Source: Prevotella sp.
GTDB lineage: Bacteria; Bacillota; Clostridia; Oscillospirales; Ruminococcaceae
Length of the DNA: 35,263 nucleotides
Assembly (NCBI GenBank): GCA_023663025.1
Contig: JAMPIC010000021.1
Coordinates: 1-35,263 of the forward strand
Direction: 5' to 3'
A model generated the notes under the pieces. The model was not told the DNA's origin, did not search any database, and was given only the letters and a program-made list of their open reading frames with translations. The position numbers and the translations under genes are program-made. This document shows positions 8,025 through 16,413 of the stretch, piece by piece (positions within the stretch are counted from its first letter, which is position 1; the number at the start of each line of letters is the position of its first letter).

Positions 8025-10491
8025 GCTTTTCCGCCTCCGTTTCAGTTTCGCCGGGATTTTCCGCAAGTGCACGGCTTTCGATCTTAGCGTCCACGTCGCC
8101 GATGATAACGCCTCTGACGATACCCTCGATACGTCCGTTCACCGTTCCGTGAACAAGTCCGTTTACGGTTATCCTGCTGTTGGTAAGCTGAGTGCGTTCG
8201 GTCTTTTTGATGGTAAAGGAAGTCCGCTCGATGATCGTATCGCCCAGAAGCAGTATCTGTGGGAGTATTCCCATAACAAGCACAATGGAAATGACTGTGC
8301 CCCGTCCAAGACATACGCCGATGGAGGAAATAGTCCCGTCGGAGGAAAGCTGCCCTATAAGCACGCCTGCGGCGGCAAGGATAGCTCCCGAGGTGATGAT
8401 GGTGGGGAAAGCCTGATTGAGAGTTTCGGTAATGGCTTTCTTTATGGGCATTTCCTGTTTAAGTTCCATATAGCGGCTGGAGATAACTATGGCGTAGTCG
8501 ATGTTCGCGCCCATCTGAATGGAGCTTACGATAAGATAGCTCAAAAAGAACAGGTTTGTTGACTGAAGATAGGGGAACGAGAAATTGATCCATATGCTGC
8601 CCTGTATCACCGCGATAAGCAGCACGGGAAGTCCCGCCGACTTAAAGGTAAAGAGCAGGACGATTATTACGAACAGAGCGGTAAGTATGCTGATGATAAG
8701 GTTGTCGTTCACAAACGACGTGGACAGGTCGTAGTCGCTGGTGGAATTTCCCACAACGTAAACGTTCTCGGGATAATATTTCGCGGCAATCTCATGGATA
8801 GTGCCGAGGAAATCAAAGGTTTCCTCCCCCTCCTCGGGAAGATCCGCGTAGACAAGGATACGGCTGTAGCTGTCGCTTCGGAGCTGCAGCACCGCGTCGG
8901 TCAGGGTATCGTTAAGCTCGGTAAGAGTGTCCATAAGCTCGTCGTCAAGGGTGACGTAGCCTTTCTGCACCTCGTCGTAGGTAAACAGGAACATATCTAT
9001 AAGGGGCACTCCGTAAGCCTCCAGACCGTTTACCACCTCGCCGTAGTTTTCCTCGCTGACGGCGTAGGCGGCGTAGAGTATTTTCGCCGCCTCGAAGTCA
9101 AGCTCCGCAAGCTCGGAGAACTGCCGGGGAGTAAGCTTGTCGGTGAGGACGTAGCCGTCCATAGCCTCGATGTTGGCAAGCCCCATGACCGAATCCACCT
9201 GCGGACAGGCTTCAAGCTCGGCGATAAGCTTCCCCTCGCTTTCGTAATCTCCCGACGGAACCATAAGCGCCATAAGATTGGGCGAACCGAAGTTGTCCCT
9301 GATCTTTTCCTCGGCGATCTTGGTCTCGCTTTTTCTTGCCGTTTCCAGGTCGGAGGTTCCGTAGCAGTAGGGGCATTTGCCGGAAAAGACAAATCCCGCA
9401 GCCATAAGCACCACGAAAACGGGCGGAATGATATATTTTGTGGCGTAAGCGAATTTCCCCATAAAGGATATGGAGGGGACAAAGTTTTTGTGTACGGTCT
9501 TGTCTATCAGCTTGCTGAACAGCATGATAAGCCCCGGCATAAGGGTGAACACCGACAGCAGGCTCAGGAAGATAGCCTTTATAAGCACCACGGCAAGGTC
9601 AGCGCCGATCTTGAACTGCATAAAGGCGAGAGCGATAAGTCCCGAAACGGTGGTAAGGCTGCTGGAGGAAATTTCGGGAATAGCCTTGCTGAGGGCGGCA
9701 ATGCAGGCTTCGCGGGCGGGGAGACGCTCGTGCTCCTCGCTGTAGCGGTGGATAAGAATTATGGCGTAGTCGATGGCAAGGGCAAGCTGGAGGACCACGG
9801 TAACGGAATCGGAAATAAAGGAAATAGTCCCCAGCAGGAAGTTAGTGCCCATATTCAGCACAGCCGCCGCGCCGAAGGTCATAACAAGCACGGGCAGCTC
9901 GGCGTACGCTCTTGAGGTAAACAGCACAACGGCGACGATGATCACCGCCGCGATAAGAGTGACCACCTGCATTTCCGAAGCAAGCTGCGCGGAGCTGTCG
10001 TTTCCCACGGCGCTCGATATGTACAGGTCGTAGTCCGCAAGCTTATCACGTATTTCGTTCATGGCGTTCACGCTGATCTCGTCGGTTTCCTCGCCCTCGA
10101 AGGTGACGGAGAACATGGCGTAGGTGTTTTTGTAGTGTTCCTCGGTGTTGTCAAATTCCACAGCCGAAACTCCGTTTATGCCGCGGATAGTCTCCGCAAG
10201 CTTTTCGGCGGTCTCGCAGGTGACGTTGGAAACCATTACGGAAGCCGAGCCGTAGGTGACGAATTCCTCGTCCATAAGCGTAAGACCCCGGCGCGTTTCG
10301 GTCTCCTCGGAAAGATAGGCGGTGATGTCGTTTTCCACGTTTACCCAATCCTTGGCGAAAACGCAGAAGATGAGAGCGAAAATAAACAGCAGGAAAAACA
10401 GGTTTCTCTTGTCCACAATAAAGGACGCAAGCTTGTACATAAAGCTGTCGTTTTCCTCTCCGTCAACGGCGGTTTTGTTTTTCTCGGACAA
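8011..10491 (-). CDS. RND/MMPL family exporter
   Basis: 826-residue transporter with the duplicated RND layout: TM1 (about 32-50), a large extracellular loop (about 50-185), a block of five membrane segments (about 188-345), TM7 (about 358-376), a second loop (376-600) and a second five-segment block (600-770). Membrane Asp/Tyr residues in ALAIDYAIILIHRY and GANIDYAIVISSRY match the proton-relay positions of the MMPL/SSD type. Start is TTG, supported by AAAGGAG nine bases upstream. The C-terminal tail (about 770-826) is unusual: glycine-periodic short beta repeats (VNGLVHGTVNGRIEGIV) resembling a mini beta-helix of the bactofilin kind. Family members export lipids, peptides or hydrophobic compounds by proton-motive force; substrate is unknown. 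It is the first gene of the operon with the giant surface protein. Confidence 0.92.
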   Translation of the reverse strand: MSEKNKTAVDGEENDSFMYKLASFIVDKRNLFFLLFIFALIFCVFAKDWVNVENDITAYLSEETETRRGLTLMDEEFVTYGSASVMVSNVTCETAEKLAETIRGINGVSAVEFDNTEEHYKNTYAMFSVTFEGEETDEISVNAMNEIRDKLADYDLYISSAVGNDSSAQLASEMQVVTLIAAVIIVAVVLFTSRAYAELPVLVMTFGAAAVLNMGTNFLLGTISFISDSVTVVLQLALAIDYAIILIHRYSEEHERLPAREACIAALSKAIPEISSSSLTTVSGLIALAFMQFKIGADLAVVLIKAIFLSLLSVFTLMPGLIMLFSKLIDKTVHKNFVPSISFMGKFAYATKYIIPPVFVVLMAAGFVFSGKCPYCYGTSDLETARKSETKIAEEKIRDNFGSPNLMALMVPSGDYESEGKLIAELEACPQVDSVMGLANIEAMDGYVLTDKLTPRQFSELAELDFEAAKILYAAYAVSEENYGEVVNGLEAYGVPLIDMFLFTYDEVQKGYVTLDDELMDTLTELNDTLTDAVLQLRSDSYSRILVYADLPEEGEETFDFLGTIHEIAAKYYPENVYVVGNSTSDYDLSTSFVNDNLIISILTALFVIIVLLFTFKSAGLPVLLIAVIQGSIWINFSFPYLQSTNLFFLSYLIVSSIQMGANIDYAIVISSRYMELKQEMPIKKAITETLNQAFPTIITSGAILAAAGVLIGQLSSDGTISSIGVCLGRGTVISIVLVMGILPQILLLGDTIIERTSFTIKKTERTQLTNSRITVNGLVHGTVNGRIEGIVRGVIIGDVDAKIESRALAENPGETETEAEKLETV

Positions 10492-10531
10492 ACGTATCTT
10501 CTCCTTTCGGCGGTATTTTTACGATACGGTT

Positions 10532-10560
10532 ATTTTAAAGCATGACGGGGATTTTTTCAA
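10532..10560 (-). promoter_or_regulatory. Sigma-A promoter for the RND operon
   Basis: On the minus strand: TTGAAA (10555-10560), 17-bp spacer, TAAAAT (10532-10537), about 40 bp before the TTG start of the RND gene. Confidence 0.65.
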
Positions 10561-10677
10561 TATACAAAATTTCCAGACTGTATAAATTGTTAGACAAAAC
10601 CGCAAAAATGTATAGTATAATTGCGGGAGGTAAACTGCCGTTTAACGCAAAACGCTCGCCGTATAAAATTCTGCGGC

Positions 10678-10714
10678 AAAAAAACTTCGTCCGCCTTTTA
10701 ACGGGCGAACGAAG
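10678..10714 (-). terminator. Rho-independent terminator of the lipoprotein gene
   Basis: On the minus strand a stem (CTTCGTTCGCC with GGCGGACGAAG, one mismatch, 10704-10714 and 10685-10695) is followed by seven T residues (10678-10684). It lies just after the stop at 10726. Confidence 0.85.
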
Positions 10715-10725
10715 CCTTTCGTTTA

Positions 10726-11451
10726 TCAATAGTTTGTTTCCGTGATCTCCAAGTCGGCGATAAATTCCTCAAACGCCGCGCTCTGTTCCTCCCAATCCGC
10801 CTCGGAGGTATCGAACATTATTGCGTAAGCGTCCTGATTGGAGTAAAAATAGTATGCGACGCCTTTATATCTGCCCCTCTCGCTTTTCTCCTCCTGACCG
10901 TCCGCGCCGCTGACAAATTCGTACTGGATAATGTCATAATTGTATTTAACGGTATCAAATCCCATATATGTTATTTTTTCGGGTTCGCCGTAATTTGTAT
11001 CGCAGGCGGAAGTAATATTGGCGATCTTCATAATGGCGCACGCCTGATCCGCCCATACCGCCAGATCCTGAAGATCGTCCTTGTAGTTGTAAGCGCGGAT
11101 AACGATTTTTGATTTGCCGTTGTTGTAAAGCTTTCCCTGATTTTCTTTTTCGTATCCGCTTAAGACATATCCTCCCGGGAACGATCCCTCGGGGGAACGG
11201 GGATTGATCTTGTCAATGGCGTATTCGTCTCCTTCGGCGATGGGACGGGTCTCCGTCACGGCGTCGTCAACAAGTCCGGCGCCTATTTCGGTGACTGCTC
11301 CGCCGGCTTGCGAAGCCTGTGCGCCGTCGGAGGAGGTCTGCGCGGACGAACTGTCCGCAGCGTCGGAAGCGGGATCGTTATTGCTGCACCCCGCAAGCAT
11401 TGCCGCAGCTGTGAGAACGCCCAAAATCGCAGTAAGTTTTTGTTTTTTCAT
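10726..11451 (-). CDS. Lipoprotein of unknown function
   Basis: 241-residue protein with a clear lipoprotein signal: MKKQKLTAILGVLTAAAMLAG followed by Cys22 (lipobox LAGC). A low-complexity Ser/Ala/Asp/Gln linker (about 23-50) precedes a compact domain (about 65-238) with aromatic-rich beta segments such as GFDTVKYNYDIIQYEFVSG and YKGVAYYFYSNQDAYAIMFD. I do not recognise the fold by family name. It lies 56 bp downstream of a degenerate kinase-like gene on the same strand with AAAGGATG as ribosome site, and the pair ends in a good terminator (10678-10714), so they probably form a two-gene unit. It should be tethered to the outer face of the membrane; a sensory or substrate-binding role is a guess. 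Confidence 0.85.
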   Translation of the reverse strand: MKKQKLTAILGVLTAAAMLAGCSNNDPASDAADSSSAQTSSDGAQASQAGGAVTEIGAGLVDDAVTETRPIAEGDEYAIDKINPRSPEGSFPGGYVLSGYEKENQGKLYNNGKSKIVIRAYNYKDDLQDLAVWADQACAIMKIANITSACDTNYGEPEKITYMGFDTVKYNYDIIQYEFVSGADGQEEKSERGRYKGVAYYFYSNQDAYAIMFDTSEADWEEQSAAFEEFIADLEITETNY

Positions 11452-11507
11452 TTTGTGTACATCCTTTCTTTTTGTGTTCAGTATTCGGATACCGTTTTAC
11501 GCTTTTT

Positions 11508-12653
11508 TCAGCAGTCCGGACTGTCCGAACCGCCGGCTTCGGCGGAGCTGTCGATATTGACGATCCTGTATCTTTCCTCAAGATGGTGCTCCGCAAGGGA
11601 GAGGGTCATTATGCTGAAACGGTCCGAACGGCCGGAAAATCTCAGTCCGTTCATGACGATCTGCCGTTTGTCCATGCCTATGGAATTGAGAATAAGGCAG
11701 CAGGAGCAGCCGTTTTCAAGTTCGCGGCGCGTAAATTCCGCATCGTACTTTTCGCACAGCACACTGCACAGATAGTCGAAGTATATTTTGCTGCCTTTTT
11801 TGTCCCTTTCAAATTTTGAGGGAATATTTTCCTTGCCCGAACGGTTTAAGCTTTTTACCGTGATGGAAATTTTGTCCGCTACGTTCGGGTCGGGGTTTAC
11901 GGCTCTTTTGCAGGTAAAGACAAGCTCGTCGGGATAAAGCTTTCCGCAGCAGCATTCAAGAGCCATGTCCGATATTATTGTCTCAAAAACGCTTCGGTTC
12001 ATTCGCGTATAAATGCCTTTTTCGGAGGTGTAGGATACCCTTACCGTTTTTCCCAGAGAACGCTTGGCGTCGGAAACCGCCTGAGCGATTTCGTCGGCGA
12101 CGCATATGGTAACGTCGTCGCAGCCCGGGTCGAGGACATAATAAAGATGCTCGGGATTGATGACCTCCCTGAGTATCAGCATAAGACCTTTATTAATAGT
12201 ATTCAGCTGATCGGCTACCTCTCCGTAATCCGCGCCGAATATTGCGGCAACGGAGTCTATTTCGTCGGCGGAAACGGCGATCATTCCCACCGATTCGCGT
12301 ATTCTCGCGCACAGATATGTCATATAGGCTTTTATGTGAGGAGAAGCAAGCAGGGTTTTGATATCGTCGCTTCCTATAAGCTCGATGATATAGAGCGCCG
12401 CGGGATCGTCCGCGTTTTTGGATTTCAGGACATTAAAGCGGCGTATTACATCATTATCCTGAAAAAAGACCAAACCGGAAACCGGTGTTCCCCCGTCAAA
12501 CAGAAAGGAAACGTTTTCGTTTTGCAGGGAACCGTGTTCCGATTCCGCCGGGGAATTTCTCCAGATTATGTTCATAGCTTCGTCCGTTATGACCGTTGGA
12601 ATGCCTGCCGAGCTGTAAATTTGTTTCAGCAGGGCAAAAAGTTCGGTTGTCAT
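11508..12653 (-). CDS. Degenerate histidine-kinase-like cytosolic protein with PAS-like N-terminus
   Basis: 381 residues with no signal peptide or membrane segment. The first 100 residues look PAS-like (IPTVITDEAMNIIWRN). A helical region (about 110-165) sits where a DHp dimerisation domain would be but lacks a phospho-acceptor His. Residues about 200-345 resemble a histidine-kinase ATPase domain: MNRSVFETIISDMALEC aligns with the N-box but has Asp where the key Asn is expected. The C-terminal part has CSCCLIL in place of a G-box. Several Cys clusters (CCCG, CSCC) are notable. It may be a pseudo-kinase sensor or scaffold. No response regulator is adjacent; the only partner is the lipoprotein downstream. 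An extended -10 promoter lies at 12704-12712. Confidence 0.75.
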   Translation of the reverse strand: MTTELFALLKQIYSSAGIPTVITDEAMNIIWRNSPAESEHGSLQNENVSFLFDGGTPVSGLVFFQDNDVIRRFNVLKSKNADDPAALYIIELIGSDDIKTLLASPHIKAYMTYLCARIRESVGMIAVSADEIDSVAAIFGADYGEVADQLNTINKGLMLILREVINPEHLYYVLDPGCDDVTICVADEIAQAVSDAKRSLGKTVRVSYTSEKGIYTRMNRSVFETIISDMALECCCGKLYPDELVFTCKRAVNPDPNVADKISITVKSLNRSGKENIPSKFERDKKGSKIYFDYLCSVLCEKYDAEFTRRELENGCSCCLILNSIGMDKRQIVMNGLRFSGRSDRFSIMTLSLAEHHLEERYRIVNIDSSAEAGGSDSPDC

Positions 12654-12703
12654 GATTGTCAGTCCTTTCTTTTTGTTGGACTGCGTTTCAGCGTCCGATA
12701 GAT

Positions 12704-12712
12704 ATTATACCA
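12704..12712 (-). promoter_or_regulatory. Extended -10 promoter for the kinase-like/lipoprotein pair
   Basis: On the minus strand TGGTATAAT (12704-12712) forms an extended -10 with a perfect TATAAT. The -35 region is poor. It is about 50 bp upstream of the ATG at 12653. Confidence 0.6.
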
Positions 12713-12846
12713 CAGATATTTGGATTTGGCGATAGGTTTTTTCAAAAAATCATAATTTTTTTCTTTTTTCAACACAAAGGGGATATCTCTGTTATGAGTT
12801 TGTAATATTTTTCCGAAACTGTAATCAAGCTGTAATTTTTCCGCCG

Positions 12847-12875
12847 TTGAACCGTAATCTTAATTATGTTAAAAT
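12847..12875 (+). promoter_or_regulatory. Sigma-A promoter for lipoprotein-radical SAM operon
   Basis: TTGAAC (12847-12852), 17-bp spacer, TAAAAT (12870-12875), about 40 bp upstream of the lipoprotein start. Confidence 0.65.
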
Positions 12876-12917
12876 TTTATTAAGAGCATTTTTATTATCG
12901 GGAAAGGGGAAATGTCT

Positions 12918-14246
12918 GTGAAAATAAAAGGACTGCCGGTATTTTTGTCCGCTGCCGCGGCAATGTCCTGCCTGACCGCCTGTTCGGCGTTCGGAGAAGG
13001 GAGCGTTCACGGGGACTATTACGAGATATTCCGCGAAACCGAAAGCATTACCGAAAGCCTGACGGAGCCGGAACCCGAACCGCAGGAATTCTATCCCGCC
13101 GAGGAAGCGGAGCTTGCCGCGTTCCTGCCCATACTCAAACGCGAAAAGCGGGACGTTTCCGCAGAGGACAGGCTCAGACCCTATATGGAGAAGATAATTT
13201 CCGCCGAGGCTTTGCTGGGATACGCAATGTTCGGCGACTACTACGGCTGCGGCGAGGGAATTTTTGCGGAAGAGCATTCGTTTCCTTCGGGCAGTATCTG
13301 TACGTGGACCAAAATACGGGAGAATTTCGGCGTAAACAGAGAGCAGCTCCTGAACTTTTTCGGTACGGTCTATACCGACGGTTACATAAACAGTATGTGT
13401 GAAAATACGTCTCTTGAGGAAACTCTGTTCGGCATACCCGCATGGGAGGACGGTATCGCTCTTTTCGAGGAGCGGGAGGACGGCGTGTACCGTTCCGTCG
13501 TGCTGGGAGCAAAGGGTATGCACAGCTATGACCCGTCGGATTTCGACGTCCGCTTTTTCGACGGAAAGACCGCGGAAGTTGGCGTTCCATATATGCACAG
13601 CTACGGCTGCGGCTATGAGATATTTTCCCTGAAGCACGACGAGGGACGGGGCTGGCGGCTGGATTCGCGGGGGAAAAACTATACCGTGATAAGCCATTCG
13701 CCGCCGCAAATGGATACCTATCTGGGGCATACCCGCCGCTTTGAGATAACCAAGCTTGACATAGGGGCGGGGCATATCCCGGGAATGGAGTTTATTTTCG
13801 AGTATTTCAACGAAACGGCTGACGAAGATATTATCGAGGCGGACGGCGTAAAGTATTGCCGCGTAAGGAACAATTTTCCCATAGAGGATATGAGGGCAAT
13901 TTTTTCCGAGGGCATAAGCGAGTACAAATGGGATTGGAGCGATGAAGCCGAGGATTTCGTGCAGACGGACGAGCCGCTTTTGCAGCCGTGTATAAAGAAG
14001 TACATAGACGATGTGTACGCCGAATTTGACGGAGTACTGTACCGCCGCGCGGACGCTCCCGTATATGAGATAGATCACCCCGACTATAACGGAAACGAAC
14101 TTGTTTCGGCGCGGGTGAGCACGCCCGCTTTGGGGGAAAACGAGATCATGTCGGTGTTCATATGCGGGAACGGAGAGAAAGCCATGTTCCTTTCGGACGG
14201 CAGGCTCGTCACGGATATACCGCTGAAAGAAGCGGAGGAACGGTAA
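12918..14246 (+). CDS. Large lipoprotein of unknown function
   Basis: 442 residues from a GTG at 12918 (an ATG two codons upstream at 12912 is only 2 bases from the GGGG ribosome site, while the GTG has an 8-base spacing). The signal KIKGLPVFLSAAAAMSCLTA is followed by a lipobox Cys (LTAC). A short acidic Glu/Pro linker precedes an extracellular mixed alpha/beta region rich in aromatic and acidic residues. Two segments around YMEKIISAEALLGYAMFGDY and IKKYIDDVYAEFDGVLYRR look alike in style, which hints at an internal duplication. I do not recognise the family. The radical SAM gene follows after 27 bp and is likely co-transcribed. On the opposite strand a 486-codon reading frame exists but is a composition shadow. 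Confidence 0.82.
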   Translation: MKIKGLPVFLSAAAAMSCLTACSAFGEGSVHGDYYEIFRETESITESLTEPEPEPQEFYPAEEAELAAFLPILKREKRDVSAEDRLRPYMEKIISAEALLGYAMFGDYYGCGEGIFAEEHSFPSGSICTWTKIRENFGVNREQLLNFFGTVYTDGYINSMCENTSLEETLFGIPAWEDGIALFEEREDGVYRSVVLGAKGMHSYDPSDFDVRFFDGKTAEVGVPYMHSYGCGYEIFSLKHDEGRGWRLDSRGKNYTVISHSPPQMDTYLGHTRRFEITKLDIGAGHIPGMEFIFEYFNETADEDIIEADGVKYCRVRNNFPIEDMRAIFSEGISEYKWDWSDEAEDFVQTDEPLLQPCIKKYIDDVYAEFDGVLYRRADAPVYEIDHPDYNGNELVSARVSTPALGENEIMSVFICGNGEKAMFLSDGRLVTDIPLKEAEER

Positions 14247-14273
14247 ACATTTTACAGACGAAAGGATATTGCT

Positions 14274-15254
14274 ATGGAAATAATTCTTCCCGACCCCGAA
14301 ACGGGAAAACGTTACAACGCCCAAAGCTCCTATCTGAAAAGGCGGTTCGGCAAAAAGACCGTGAAGGTCAGCCTTAACGGCGGATTTACCTGTCCCAACA
14401 GGGACGGCTCAAAGGGTACGGACGGCTGCGCGTACTGCTCGGCAAAGGGCAGCGGGGATTTCGGCGGAAACCCTGCGGAAAGCGTTTCCGCGCAGTTTGA
14501 GGACGTCCGCTCCCGTCTCGAAAAAAAGTGGGGGACGGATCTGCTCTATATACCCTATTTTCAGGCGAATACGGGGACTTACGCGCCGCTTGAACGTCTG
14601 AAAGCACTTTACGAAGAAGCTCTCGCCCAAAAGAACGCCGTGGGATTGGCGATTGCCACCCGTCCCGACTGCATATCAGCCGAGACAGCCGACTATCTGG
14701 GCGGACTTGCCGAACGCACATATCTTACGGTAGAGCTTGGCTTGCAGACAATACACGACAGGACTGCCGCCGGTCTGAACCGCTGCCACACCTACAGGGA
14801 TTTCCTGTACGGCTTCAGGCTGCTGCGGAGCAGAGGGGTCAACGTCTGCGTACACATTATAAACGGACTTCCCGGAGAGACCCGCCGCATGATGCTTGAA
14901 ACCGCCGAAGCTCTCGCCGATTTGGATATCCACGGGATAAAGATACATCTGCTGCATATTATCCGGGGGACTGCGCTGGCGGAGCGGTACGAACGGGGAG
15001 AATTTTCCGTCCTGGAGCCGGAGGAATACGCGGAGATAGTCTGCGACCAGCTTGAGCTTCTGCCGCCGTCTGCGGTGATAGAACGTCTTACCGGCGACGG
15101 CGACAAAAGGGAGCTTATCGCTCCCGTGAAAAGCACAAACAAGAAAGCGATACTCAACAGTATCGACAAAGAGCTGCGCCGCAGAGGGACTGTTCAGGGT
15201 TCGGCATACCGGGGGAAAAGCCGCCCTGCGGAGAGGAGCGGTACGGGTTTTTAG
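14274..15254 (+). CDS. TIGR01212 family radical SAM protein (YhcC/YtqA-like)
   Basis: 326-residue radical SAM enzyme. The cluster motif is the spaced form of this family: Cys in FTCPNRDGSKG followed by GCAYCSAKGSG, giving three Cys for the [4Fe-4S] cluster. Other family features are YFQANTGTYAPLERLKALYE, IATRPDCI, TVELGLQTIHDRT and HIINGLPGETRRMM. Length is near the usual 300-330. Related E. coli YhcC and B. subtilis YtqA are conserved, and a radical SAM chemistry on RNA or a small molecule is likely, but I do not assign a substrate. AAAGGA precedes the ATG. It shares an operon with the upstream lipoprotein, with no obvious functional link. Confidence 0.92.
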   Translation: MEIILPDPETGKRYNAQSSYLKRRFGKKTVKVSLNGGFTCPNRDGSKGTDGCAYCSAKGSGDFGGNPAESVSAQFEDVRSRLEKKWGTDLLYIPYFQANTGTYAPLERLKALYEEALAQKNAVGLAIATRPDCISAETADYLGGLAERTYLTVELGLQTIHDRTAAGLNRCHTYRDFLYGFRLLRSRGVNVCVHIINGLPGETRRMMLETAEALADLDIHGIKIHLLHIIRGTALAERYERGEFSVLEPEEYAEIVCDQLELLPPSAVIERLTGDGDKRELIAPVKSTNKKAILNSIDKELRRRGTVQGSAYRGKSRPAERSGTGF

Positions 15255-15338
15255 CATAATATACATAAATTTCCCGTCCCGAACAGCAAAAATGTCTTAA
15301 ATGTCAGAAAAAATATGAGGATTTGGGCAAAAAGGCTA

Positions 15339-15367
15339 TTGCTTTTTTTGAATATCTGTGTTAGAAT
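15339..15367 (+). promoter_or_regulatory. Sigma-A promoter for the epimerase gene
   Basis: TTGCTT (15339-15344), 17-bp spacer, TAGAAT (15362-15367), about 57 bp upstream of the ATG. Confidence 0.65.
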
Positions 15368-15423
15368 AGATGTGTGTAGAAAATGCAGATACAAAAACAA
15401 TTAGGAACGGAGGGACGGATTTT

Positions 15424-16371
15424 ATGAAAACCGTTTTGATAACCGGCGCGTCGGGACTTATGGGAAGTGAGCTTGCTTTGGCTTTGCTTGAAAAGGGTTT
15501 CAGCGTCGTCGGAGTTGACAATACACCGGGACCGGGTACGGATAACCCGAATTATACCTTTGTGCAGGCTTCCGCAGAAAATAAGGACGCCGTTATACAA
15601 GCTATGAACGAAAATAAAATAGACGTTCTTGTCCATCTTGCGTGTACTGTGGACAACGACCTGCCCAACATTATTACTTCGGCTCACGAAAAGCAGTCGG
15701 CGGCTATTGACAAGTACCTTTACAAGTCCGCAATAGCGGCGGGAGCTTCTGACGTGATACTTGTAAGCACTCATCAGGTATACGCACAGCAAAAGACCCG
15801 CGAACCTATCCGCGAAACTGCGGACGAGAAGCCCGCTACCGCATATGCCAAAATGAAATACGAAAGCGAGAAGGCTTTGTCCAAGGAGATCAAGAAGGCG
15901 AACTCTGCCAAGGGCGTTATAGCGAGGGTGTGTCCCATTTACACAAAGGACTACGCTCCCAATCTTCACGCGAGGATATACGATCCCAAGGACAGCTGTT
16001 CCTACATATACGGCTATGGGGATTACGGATTTTCGTTCTGCTGTCTGTTTAACCTTGTGGACTTTATCATAGGCATACTCACCGTATCGGGCGGCATCAA
16101 CTATCAGGGCGTTTACAATGTCTGCGACTCAAAGCCTATCCTTGCCAAGGAGATAGTGGATTTTGAAAGACAGTACCATAAACTGGGCGCGGTCATTCAG
16201 AGGAATTACGGTTCGGACGCGGTAAAGTCGGCGCTGTCGTTCGGCGCGAAGAGCGCGAAAACAGACTACCGTTATAATGATTTGAGTACGGTATGCAGCA
16301 ATATTTCTTATGATAATACAAAGGCGCAGAGGATATCCACGTTCAGGTGGAAGCTTTCCAATACGAAGTAA
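15424..16371 (+). CDS. NAD-dependent epimerase/dehydratase (extended SDR)
   Basis: 315 residues from the ATG at 15424, which has GGAGGG nine bases upstream; upstream in-frame codons lack a ribosome site. The N-terminal Rossmann motif is VLITGASGLMGSE (TGxxGxxG), the next strand ends in GVDNTPGPG, and the catalytic pair is Tyr/Lys in TAYAKMKYESEK with VSTHQVYA upstream as the Ser/Thr strand. This is the layout of extended SDR enzymes such as UDP-glucose 4-epimerase and dTDP-glucose dehydratase. It acts on a nucleotide sugar by analogy, but no neighbouring sugar genes narrow it down. A monocistronic unit: its own promoter lies at 15339-15367 and a strong terminator at 16379-16407. Confidence 0.9.
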   Translation: MKTVLITGASGLMGSELALALLEKGFSVVGVDNTPGPGTDNPNYTFVQASAENKDAVIQAMNENKIDVLVHLACTVDNDLPNIITSAHEKQSAAIDKYLYKSAIAAGASDVILVSTHQVYAQQKTREPIRETADEKPATAYAKMKYESEKALSKEIKKANSAKGVIARVCPIYTKDYAPNLHARIYDPKDSCSYIYGYGDYGFSFCCLFNLVDFIIGILTVSGGINYQGVYNVCDSKPILAKEIVDFERQYHKLGAVIQRNYGSDAVKSALSFGAKSAKTDYRYNDLSTVCSNISYDNTKAQRISTFRWKLSNTK

Positions 16372-16378
16372 AAAATTG

Positions 16379-16407
16379 TCGGAGACCTAAAGGTCTCCGA
16401 TTTTTTA
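16379..16407 (+). terminator. Rho-independent terminator after the epimerase gene
   Basis: CGGAGACC (16380-16387), TAAA loop, GGTCTCCG (16392-16399), then ATTTTTTATT. Perfect 8-bp stem plus a flanking T-A pair and U-tract, 8 bp after the stop codon. Confidence 0.93.
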
Positions 16408-16413
16408 TTAAGA

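Noticed and set aside
10542..10745. 67-codon plus-strand frame near a TATAAT box (10615-10622)
   Set aside because: No ribosome site, overlaps the terminator of the opposite lipoprotein gene, and no good -35 at 17 bp.
12867..12885. Rex-like dyad at the lipoprotein promoter (TGTTAAAATTTTATTAA)
   Set aside because: Three or more mismatches including the outer TTG/CAA; likely just an AT-rich -10 region.
12864..14324. 486-codon open frame on the minus strand opposite the lipoprotein gene
   Set aside because: Composition shadow: the plus-strand frame has a lipoprotein signal, ribosome site and promoter; the minus-strand frame has none.
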